Source of the DNA: Bacteroidota bacterium
Lineage (GTDB): Bacteria > Bacteroidota > Bacteroidia > Bacteroidales > Prolixibacteraceae
Assembly: GCA_030706665.1 (NCBI GenBank)
Contig: JAUZOB010000032.1
Coordinates: 1-17,350, forward strand
DNA length: 17,350 nt
Direction: 5' to 3'
A program made the position numbers and the translations under genes. A model generated the notes under the pieces. That model had not been told where the DNA came from. It saw only the letters and a list, made by a program, of their open reading frames with translations, and searched no databases. Position 1 is the first letter of the stretch. Each line of letters begins with the position of its first letter. Below are positions 1 to 6,487 of the stretch, piece after piece.

Positions 1-1546
1 AATTGTTATCTTTTGCAAGTTGTTTTTCAGCAGTGGCCAATTCCAACATAGATTTTGCCGGATATATAACAGCTGTATAATGCGTGTTGCCTGATCTGTA
101 CGAACCATCTTCTTTCTGGATGTCGGGTGATGCAATGTAATCGCCAAGTTTGGCTGCATCTGAGAGATAGGTAGTGTCTTGGGTTGCTTCCCATAGATCT
201 GTTAGAATGCCAATAGTCGTTGTGATATTCTGTACTCGTTTGGGGGAAACATCGGGTAATGGCCGTCCTTGTTTTAGATCAAACGCTAAACCTATTTTCT
301 GATTAAAGAGATTCTCTAAAAATAGATCTTTGGTGCTGTCGGGGAAGTATTTTCTGGCTAAGAATGCAGCATAAAAACCGTATGAGGATTCGGCAGATCC
401 TGAGATAATTGGCTTCTTTGTATAAGCATTGTCTCTAGCCATTTTCATATACCATGAAAACGGTTCGCGAAGGTATACCGATGCTTCTGATATTTTCTTC
501 GACACAGGATCTGTTATTCTTATAGTATAAAGCCCAACATCGTTCAAAAGTTTGGATTTCAAATCTATCAGATAAGTATTTCCAGCTTTCCTTTGAACAG
601 CAAGTGTCTTTTTCTCACCGGAAGGAGTTTCTATGTTTGCTTCAATTTTATTTGAACTATTGATGGTTAGACGTGCGTCCTTCCCTTTTTCTATCGTATA
701 ACGATCTGCTTCAATCATCGGCGCGTTTAACCATCCGGAGATAACACTTTTTACCTTTTCTAAGGTATTTACCTCACCCAGATGGATGTCCCATTTTTTG
801 TATTCCAGAGGCTTTAAAGTGGATAGATTCTGGGGATGTCTGGTTGGTAACGGTCCTTCATGGAGTAGATCCAGACTTGCCGTAAAAATCTGATGTCCGG
901 AATTCCATTCAAAAGAGCCTTCACAGATATAATTCATGGTATAGGAGGCAACTGGTTCAGAAACACCAATTGCGAAGATTCTTTTTTTAGGAGTCATGAA
1001 ATACCCCCAAAGATGTGTCTTTTCGCAACGCAGCAAGGTAGGGAAGAACCGATTATCCCATTCAGGGTAAGTCCTCATTTCTGAATTAATGCCAATAATT
1101 AGTCTGGCAGGTAAGGGGCTAATTGTCTTATCGGTTTGATTTTTTATGCCGGCTCTGACTGTCAAATGGCCTTTTTGAACAAGGTATTGAAGACTATAGG
1201 TAACATTGTCTTTACTGCCTTCAAACAGTACCTTTTTTTCGTCTTTTAAAGATAAAACTACACCTTTCCATGCAGGTCCTGCATAACTGTCTTTTCTGAA
1301 ATCAATAGCATTCCATTTTCCATCCTGATAAGTCTGATATGAAACTATGGTTCCTGTTTTGGCATTGATAAATGCTTGCCATCCTGTTTGACGGCCTCCT
1401 ATCAGGATTTCGCCTTCTTTAGCAAATGATTTTAAACTCAGGCAACATATAAACGTGATGAATGCTAAAGAGATCACGCCTCTTTTTAAGGCACACGAAA
1501 AAATCATCTTTTTATTTTTATTCCAGCTATTAATATATGAGGTCAT
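1..1546 (-). CDS. Exported protein, probable glycosidase-like alpha/alpha fold (C-terminus outside window)
   Basis: An open reading frame of 515 codons runs on the minus strand off the left edge, so the C-terminus is missing. Two in-frame starts exist, at 1546 and 1507. The second follows an A-rich leader and gives a compact signal peptide (MIFSCALKRG, then a hydrophobic stretch, then a likely cut after SFA), so it may be the true start. The first roughly 350 residues look beta-rich, starting near GEILIGGRQTGWQAF. From about residue 360 (PFSWYMKMARDN) the sequence becomes helical, with small-residue and aromatic helices (ITTTIGILTDLWEAT, SGNTHYTAVIYPAKS) of the kind seen in six-hairpin glycosidases. 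I do not recognise the exact family, and the catalytic residues cannot be assigned because the barrel is truncated. It lies 254 bases downstream of a glycoside hydrolase on the same strand, which fits a shared role in glycan breakdown. Existence of the gene is secure; the enzymatic role is inference. Confidence 0.8.
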   Translation of the reverse strand, partial: MTSYINSWNKNKKMIFSCALKRGVISLAFITFICCLSLKSFAKEGEILIGGRQTGWQAFINAKTGTIVSYQTYQDGKWNAIDFRKDSYAGPAWKGVVLSLKDEKKVLFEGSKDNVTYSLQYLVQKGHLTVRAGIKNQTDKTISPLPARLIIGINSEMRTYPEWDNRFFPTLLRCEKTHLWGYFMTPKKRIFAIGVSEPVASYTMNYICEGSFEWNSGHQIFTASLDLLHEGPLPTRHPQNLSTLKPLEYKKWDIHLGEVNTLEKVKSVISGWLNAPMIEADRYTIEKGKDARLTINSSNKIEANIETPSGEKKTLAVQRKAGNTYLIDLKSKLLNDVGLYTIRITDPVSKKISEASVYLREPFSWYMKMARDNAYTKKPIISGSAESSYGFYAAFLARKYFPDSTKDLFLENLFNQKIGLAFDLKQGRPLPDVSPKRVQNITTTIGILTDLWEATQDTTYLSDAAKLGDYIASPDIQKEDGSYRSGNTHYTAVIYPAKSMLELATAEKQLAKDNN

Positions 1547-1800
1547 ATTAAAAAGTTAAAATATGGGGTTTATGTATTTTTTTCGAATAGTAATTACTCA
1601 AGTAATATGTCTACATTATAAACAGTCAAAATTCATTTCCCTTATGTCAGATTTATAATTTATTTCTAATTGGGTGTAATCGTTAAATAAAATCAGGTTC
1701 TGGCAGGAACAGATAGAATTGCATATTGCATGCAGAAATCTTATTTCCGGTTAAACGTGATTCATTTTTTAATATGCTAAGGGGCTAAGATTATGTCGGG

Positions 1801-3351
1801 TTATAACTTGAATGATTGTTTTCCGGGATTAATAGGATAAGGTTTATCATTTATCTTCAGCGTATAGGCTTCGTTGCTTTGAATTGTAATGCTATTATCA
1901 GAGTATACAATATCCGTAGCAATATTTCCAAAGCGAAGATTTTTGATGCCATGTCTGTCCTTTCTATTTAGTGACCAGCTAACAATCTTTTGGTCAGAAT
2001 CGATGTTGTAGAATCCGAGTATATTTTCAATAAGCAGTGAAATAGGACCAAGTGCAGACCATCCACAAAAATCAGGTCTTACAGTTTCTTCTCCGTTTGC
2101 CGTTTGGGCCGGTTTCGGTTCATTCGGATTGTAACATTCCCAAATTGTATGAGGCGAATAATTTTTATATGTCTCCAGCATATGATTGACGATTTGTGAT
2201 GCGGAGTCATAGGCCAGTTTGTGGTAGCCATATTTTTCAAGAGCTTTTATGCCCATATAAGCTGTTGGTAGCCATACGGAGCCTCTCCAGTAATGTCCGT
2301 CGGAATGGAAATCGGCGTCTTCTCTGGCAAGTGAGACCCACGGAACAACACCTCCTAATTCGTTGTTGTTTCGGAGGTGCATTACAAGTTTCTCTGCTTG
2401 TTGTTTATTACACATTTCTGCAAACATCGGCCAGAATGATGCAGGTGTTATGACCTTAATCGGAGCTAATGTTTTTTCATTGATATCGTAATATATTCCG
2501 TCTTTTTCATTCCAGTAATAACGATTGACAAGATCTTTTATTTTTCTATAATGTCGTTTCCAAATAATTGCATTCTTCTTGTCATTCATTCTCTCAAATA
2601 ATCTGGAAATGTATAATGCGCTTAATCCCTGTTGAGCGATAGCATCAATCCAAAGCATATCGGGATTGTTAGGCCTTTCCTCAGCAGCACTCACCCCTTT
2701 CCTTCCTCTGGGGGTATTGTCCATTCCGCTTCTTCCTCCTTCCCATTTATAACCCAGTTCTCTTTTTTCCAAACAAACAGGGGCACTATGAGCAATCACT
2801 GCGTTGGGCTTAATTTTGTTAAACCAGTCGAAATGTTTTTGCAGATATTGTTTGTCGTAAAGCAGTGATTTAAGATGATCTTTATTGCCGGTCAGTTTAA
2901 AATATTCATATTCTGTCCATGCAAAAAGAGGTGGATTATCGGGGATACAAATTCTCAGTGAAATCTCTTCATGGTCATGGAGTGGAACGTAAAAGTTATT
3001 CAAACTCTGAATGCCAGGAAATACTTGTGGCGCATATTTACAAAAATGCACCATAAAGCATGTGTCCCATATCCAGATAGTAGAATCGTCAAACGCTTCG
3101 TCCATATAAGGTGATTGGGGTAGTCCGCTTTGATATTTTATGTGTTTATAAGCCAGTTCCCAAGCTTTATTGTAAAGCTCTATAAGTTCAATGTCGTCCT
3201 CAAGTATGGGCTCCGGAACCATTTTTAAATCAAATTCTTTTCCCTCGGGAGTTATTAGGTTAGAGAAGCATTTTAAAGGTGAAGGGAGTATCATTAATCC
3301 TCCTGCTGCAAGTGTTCCTTTTAGAAATCGTCGTCTGTCAAATAAATTCAT
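1801..3351 (-). CDS. Tat-exported glycoside hydrolase, clan GH-G/MGH1-like (alpha/alpha)6 barrel
   Basis: A 516-residue protein. The N-terminus carries a twin-arginine signal (RRRFLK at residues 6-11, then a hydrophobic segment to about 24), so it is probably exported folded through Tat. The rest reads as an (alpha/alpha)6-barrel hydrolase of the GH37/GH63/GH100-like group: WIWDTCFM (93-100) near the entrance, GRSGMDNTPR (206-215), YWRGSVWLPTAYM (354-366) and TIWECYNP (402-409). By analogy with GH63 enzymes such as YgjK, D211 would be the general acid and E405 the general base; both are present. A short beta-like tail after about residue 470 closes the protein. The length is close to that of single-domain members. 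The substrate cannot be deduced: known relatives act on glucosides, mannosylglycerate and other alpha-linked sugars. The neighbour downstream on the same strand is another exported, possibly carbohydrate-active protein. Family call is fairly firm; substrate unknown. Confidence 0.88.
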   Translation of the reverse strand: MNLFDRRRFLKGTLAAGGLMILPSPLKCFSNLITPEGKEFDLKMVPEPILEDDIELIELYNKAWELAYKHIKYQSGLPQSPYMDEAFDDSTIWIWDTCFMVHFCKYAPQVFPGIQSLNNFYVPLHDHEEISLRICIPDNPPLFAWTEYEYFKLTGNKDHLKSLLYDKQYLQKHFDWFNKIKPNAVIAHSAPVCLEKRELGYKWEGGRSGMDNTPRGRKGVSAAEERPNNPDMLWIDAIAQQGLSALYISRLFERMNDKKNAIIWKRHYRKIKDLVNRYYWNEKDGIYYDINEKTLAPIKVITPASFWPMFAEMCNKQQAEKLVMHLRNNNELGGVVPWVSLAREDADFHSDGHYWRGSVWLPTAYMGIKALEKYGYHKLAYDSASQIVNHMLETYKNYSPHTIWECYNPNEPKPAQTANGEETVRPDFCGWSALGPISLLIENILGFYNIDSDQKIVSWSLNRKDRHGIKNLRFGNIATDIVYSDNSITIQSNEAYTLKINDKPYPINPGKQSFKL

Positions 3352-3722
3352 CTTTATTAGGTCGGTAATTTATGGTTTTATTAGTATTAGCGTGGTTGTC
3401 GCTGGCTAAAGTTATTAATTATATGGTTTAATTCTTACTCTTTTATCCAAATATTCATATACTATAGCACATAAAATTAAAAAAGGGGTGACATGTTTTT
3501 GTTAGAAAATTGCGTGAGGAAAAGATTGTTGAGTCTGTGTAAATAGATATGCTCATGAAAAGAAAGTTGATTGCAAGATTATAAATATGAGCGTTATTAT
3601 TCCTTTCGTAATCATGAAATCTGTTATTTTATATGTTGGGTATAATGACAGAGAAACCCTATTTGTTGATTTAAGTTTGTAAATTCGAAAGATTAATTAT
3701 TGTCTTATTTTATTTGATTTGT
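3352..3722. other. Divergent intergenic spacer
   Basis: This spacer of about 370 bases separates the minus-strand hydrolase from the plus-strand slipin gene and should hold both promoters. On the plus strand TAAGTTTG at 3672-3679 matches the Bacteroides -7 consensus. For the minus strand the best -7 candidate is a one-mismatch box around 3448-3455, without a convincing -33 partner. I see no gene in it. Confidence 0.5.
3672..3679 (+). promoter_or_regulatory. Candidate -7 promoter box for the slipin gene
   Basis: TAAGTTTG is an exact match to the Bacteroides TAnnTTTG box, about 43 bases before the ATG at 3723. No TTTG is found 19-21 bases upstream, so only half of the promoter is recognisable. 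Confidence 0.3.
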
Positions 3723-4493
3723 ATGGAAATATTAGCTCCGGTATTATTAGCCCTTGTCTTGATTTTGTTATCAGGAATACGGGTCGCACAGGAATATCAA
3801 CGTGCAATTGTTTTTCGTTTGGGAAGATTTAATTCTGTGAAAGGTCCTGGCCTTTATTGGCTTATCCCTCTGATTGAAACCCAGCAAAAGATTGATATCC
3901 GAACTCGGACGGTTGATTTGGAACAACAGGAAACCATAACCAAAGATAGTGTGACAATTAAAGTGAATGCTGTTTTATGGTTTAAGGTAACAGATCCGGA
4001 GAAAGCAATTATAAAAGTTGCAAATTATAACCAGGCGGTTTACCAGTTTTCAGTTACGGTGTTAAGGAATATTATTGGGCAGCACCTGTTGGACGAAGTA
4101 TTGAAAGAAAGGGAACAGATTAACAGTACACTTCAGCAGCTTGTAGATGCGGCAACCGAGCCTTGGGGAATAAAGATCGAGATGGTTGAAATGAAAGATG
4201 TTGAGATTCCTGAGTCAATGCAACGGGCTATGGCTCGTGAGGCAGAGGCAATCCGTGAAAAGAGAGCCCGTATCATTAAAGCAGAAGCAGAATTAGAGGC
4301 TTCACTTAAATTGACACAGGGGGCAAAGCAGATGGAGGATAGTCCGATTGCGCTTGAATTGAGAAGAATGCAGATGCTTTCTGAGATTGGTATAGACAAC
4401 AACACGACTACCGTAATCCTGATGCCTTCTGAATTTACCAATGCTGCTAAAAGCTTTACCGAATTGGTTTCTAAAAAGCCGGTAGAAAAATAG
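3723..4493 (+). CDS. Slipin/stomatin-type SPFH domain membrane protein
   Basis: A 256-residue protein when started at the ATG at 3723. A TTG start at 3714 would add only three residues and is less likely. It has one N-terminal membrane helix (about residues 3-18, MEILAPVLLALVLILL) followed directly by an SPFH/Band 7 domain: QRAIVFRLGRF, GPGLYWLIPLIE, then the helical REAEAIREKRARIIKAEAE segment that forms the coiled coil of flotillin-like oligomers. The size and order match bacterial slipins (stomatin/podocin-like). Such proteins form large ring assemblies at the membrane and are thought to organise membrane domains or partner proteases. In many bacteria slipin is encoded beside an NfeD-type protein; none is present here. 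The gene stands alone and faces a convergent lipoprotein gene across a shared terminator. Confidence 0.93.
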   Translation: MEILAPVLLALVLILLSGIRVAQEYQRAIVFRLGRFNSVKGPGLYWLIPLIETQQKIDIRTRTVDLEQQETITKDSVTIKVNAVLWFKVTDPEKAIIKVANYNQAVYQFSVTVLRNIIGQHLLDEVLKEREQINSTLQQLVDAATEPWGIKIEMVEMKDVEIPESMQRAMAREAEAIREKRARIIKAEAELEASLKLTQGAKQMEDSPIALELRRMQMLSEIGIDNNTTTVILMPSEFTNAAKSFTELVSKKPVEK

Positions 4494-4588
4494 GGGCTGA
4501 GATTGTTATAACAACATTAGGTATAAACGTGTGTTGTAACAACGATTCCCTTTTCCTTTTTAGCTTATTTTAGTCAATAGGAAAGAGT

Positions 4589-4643
4589 AAAAAAGCAACT
4601 TCTATAAGAAGAGGAAGCGCAAATCTGAAGAAGTTGCTTTTTT
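4589..4643. terminator. Bidirectional terminator shared by convergent genes
   Basis: A perfect 15-base inverted repeat: AAAAAAGCAACTTCT at 4589-4603 and AGAAGTTGCTTTTTT at 4629-4643, with a 25-base loop. T-runs end the stem on either strand, so it can stop transcription from the slipin gene (plus) and the lipoprotein gene (minus). The arm at 4629-4643 encodes residues near the lipoprotein's C-terminus, and the lipoprotein stop codon (4602-4604) overlaps the inner end of the other arm. Confidence 0.8.
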
Positions 4644-5498
4644 AAGTCTTGGAATTTTATATGTTTTCACTTCATCTTTCAGCAGGATGGTGTCATTTCC
4701 TTCAAAATCGAATTCCAAAATATTATTAGCAACCCTTATTTTATTGCCATCGATTCGATAGCTGCATCCGGCTGATTGATTCGGATCAGAAGCTTTTGCC
4801 GCTATTGCGCTGCCATGAGGATAAAAAGACATTAATATATTTCCATTTCTGGGGATTAGCCATTGACCAATGACCAGATCATTTTTTTGAGCAAGCCGGA
4901 ATGCTTTCGTTAAATCTTTCTCTTTGCAGTTAACAAGCGTAAAACGATCAGGTGATTCTATTTTGATCTGACATTTTGTTTTCTGGCTGTCATTAAAGAT
5001 TAGCGTATCACTTATAAGTTTGTAGGAATAAGAAGTGATAGAGTTAATCAATTTTAGTTTGTTGCTTGTAAATGAGCAGAGACAATAGTTCCGATTGGTC
5101 TCACCGACTTTAACCCAGATCTTGTTGTTTATTGCTTTCTGAAGATGCTCTTCTATGATTTTGTTTAATTTCTCCTGCATCTCTCCGGAACTCTTCCTGA
5201 ATGCGGTTAAAATCTTATTGCAGTCTTTGTTGTCAAAGTAGTATTTATGCTCGCATTTAGCAAGGTCATCGTCGATTTCTTTGTAGCAACTTTCTTTTCC
5301 CTTAATCAATTCAGAGAAATTATCCTTTTTTGAATCAATTAGTTGTTCCAAAATTTTGGCATATTTCTGTCCGATCAACTTCCCATCTTTTTCAGGACTT
5401 TCAGTTAGCTTCCCACATCCGATTGCAGCAGAAAGCAGCAAAACAAAGCAGGTTAGCCTTAAGGTTAAATGGAAGACATTGGATGATGATTTGTTCAT
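4602..5498 (-). CDS. Cysteine-rich lipoprotein of unknown function
   Basis: I place the start at 5498, giving 298 residues. This start yields a classic lipoprotein signal: hydrophobic LTCFVLLLSAAIG followed by C28 as the lipidated cysteine. A frame extension to 5588 would put 30 hydrophobic and charged residues in front of it and would cover a good -7 box (5545-5538), which argues for the shorter form. The mature part has a charged helical region (about residues 35-125) and then beta-like segments, including IGQWLIPRNG and a strand-rich tail. It holds eight more cysteines, among them ESC, AKC, KDC, a CLC pair and SAGC, so disulfides in the periplasm are plausible. I do not recognise a family; the beta-rich second half loosely recalls lipocalin-like domains. 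Its C-terminal codons form part of a terminator hairpin. Confidence 0.82.
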   Translation of the reverse strand: MNKSSSNVFHLTLRLTCFVLLLSAAIGCGKLTESPEKDGKLIGQKYAKILEQLIDSKKDNFSELIKGKESCYKEIDDDLAKCEHKYYFDNKDCNKILTAFRKSSGEMQEKLNKIIEEHLQKAINNKIWVKVGETNRNYCLCSFTSNKLKLINSITSYSYKLISDTLIFNDSQKTKCQIKIESPDRFTLVNCKEKDLTKAFRLAQKNDLVIGQWLIPRNGNILMSFYPHGSAIAAKASDPNQSAGCSYRIDGNKIRVANNILEFDFEGNDTILLKDEVKTYKIPRLKKATSSDLRFLFL

Positions 5499-5537
5499 TT
5501 TCTTTAGATGATCCTTTAAGCGTATTCGTTCTTGATT

Positions 5538-5545
5538 CAAAAATA
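5538..5545 (-). promoter_or_regulatory. Candidate -7 promoter box for the lipoprotein gene
   Basis: On the minus strand this reads TATTTTTG, an exact TAnnTTTG match about 40 bases before the ATG at 5498. A TTTG lies upstream at 5561-5558, but the spacing of 12 bases is shorter than the usual 19-21, so the -33 element is unresolved. Confidence 0.35.
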
Positions 5546-5777
5546 TAAAACAGAGTACAAATTTGAGAAGTATATTTTTGGTATCCAATTCATATTCTTC
5601 TTTTCTGCATTTAAAGTCGGAGATATTTCATGAATTGGAACATTCCATAAAGATTTAAATTTATTTTCGTCGTAGATTACTATTCATTAGGACAGAATAA
5701 TCTTAACAGAATTGATATTTGAAAAGTTTTCATACACTTTTTGATTGCATAACCGTAGAATAATTAGTTAATCTAAA

Positions 5778-5784
5778 AAGGAGG
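5778..5784 (+). promoter_or_regulatory. Strong Shine-Dalgarno site
   Basis: AAGGAGG lies five bases before the ATG at 5790. Most genes in this window have no such site, as is usual in Bacteroidota, so this one fixes the start of the downstream gene. Confidence 0.65.
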
Positions 5785-5789
5785 ATGCT

Positions 5790-6245
5790 ATGCCGGTCAA
5801 AAAATTAAAAGATTATTTGGACAGCCATTACATCGAGTATATAACCATACGTCACTCTGCGGCTTATACAGCTCAAAAGATAGCTGCTTGCTCCCATATT
5901 TCAGGAAAAGAAATAGCTAAAACAGTGATGGTGAAAATCGATGGGAATATGGCTATGGTTGTTCTGCCTGCACCTTCAAAAGTGAATTTTAACGTACTGA
6001 AGGATGTTGCGAATGCAGAAAGAATTGAACTTGCAACTGAAGCAGAATTCAGAGATCTATTCCCGGAATGTGAAATAGGAGCAATGCCACCCTTTGGAAA
6101 TTTATACGGGATTGATGTGTATGTTGCTGAAAGTTTGACTAAAGACGAAGCAATTGCCTTTAATGCCGGGTCCCACCGGGAATTAATTCAATTAGCTTAT
6201 AAAGATTATGAAAGATTAGTCTTGCCTAAGATTGTAAAGATCTAA
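5790..6245 (+). CDS. YbaK/EbsC-family aminoacyl-tRNA deacylase-like protein
   Basis: A 151-residue single-domain protein covering the YbaK/prolyl-tRNA-synthetase-associated fold. Family features are visible in order: an N-terminal helix, IRHSAAYTAQ (residues 20-29), GKEIAKTVMVKID (39-51) with the conserved lysine K45, VVLPAPSKVN (57-66), a glycine and proline loop at GAMPPFGN (97-104), and FNAGSHRELIQL (124-135). Relatives hydrolyse mischarged tRNAs (YbaK: Cys-tRNA(Pro); ProXp-type: Ala-tRNA(Pro)) in the cytoplasm; which tRNA this one edits cannot be told. The start is set by a strong Shine-Dalgarno site. The gene appears monocistronic, ending about 100 bases before a hairpin at 6348-6371. 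Confidence 0.9.
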   Translation: MPVKKLKDYLDSHYIEYITIRHSAAYTAQKIAACSHISGKEIAKTVMVKIDGNMAMVVLPAPSKVNFNVLKDVANAERIELATEAEFRDLFPECEIGAMPPFGNLYGIDVYVAESLTKDEAIAFNAGSHRELIQLAYKDYERLVLPKIVKI

Positions 6246-6347
6246 AAATTATCAACTATGATAAGATCTCAGATCTGGTGATTTCGTCAAAAGGAATTCT
6301 TTTATAGAATGGGCTTTATTGTATTTTTTTAATAGTTATCGCATATG

Positions 6348-6371
6348 TCAGCCTCCTCATAAGGAGGCTGA
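6348..6371 (+). terminator. Hairpin terminator after the YbaK-like gene
   Basis: A perfect 10-base stem TCAGCCTCCT / AGGAGGCTGA with a four-base loop, followed by the T-rich but interrupted TTTGTTCTCTCATTT. It is the only strong hairpin between the deacylase-like gene and the PBP gene. Its AGGAGGCTG core recurs in the terminator at 10960-11001. Confidence 0.65.
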
Positions 6372-6428
6372 TTTGTTCTCTCATTTAGGGTTTCGGTTAG
6401 TTTATTCTTTTTTTAAATACTGTCCACT

Positions 6429-6462
6429 GTTGCATAGAATCAAAGAATACTAACTATTTTTG
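6429..6462 (+). promoter_or_regulatory. Candidate promoter of the PBP gene
   Basis: TATTTTTG at 6455-6462 matches the Bacteroides -7 box TAnnTTTG exactly. GTTG at 6429-6432 is a three-of-four match to the -33 TTTG, with 22 bases between. A start of transcription near 6469 would leave a leader of about 20 bases before the ATG at 6488. Confidence 0.5.
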
Positions 6463-6487
6463 CGCGCTAGAAGGATACTATTTTTCT

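Noticed and set aside
893..1084. Plus-strand open frame of 63 codons
   Set aside because: It lies opposite the long minus-strand exported-protein gene, and its translation has no protein-like features.
4133..4441. Minus-strand frame of 102 codons
   Set aside because: It is antisense to the helical part of the slipin gene; its Ser/Ile-rich translation is a by-product of Glu/Ala/Arg codons.
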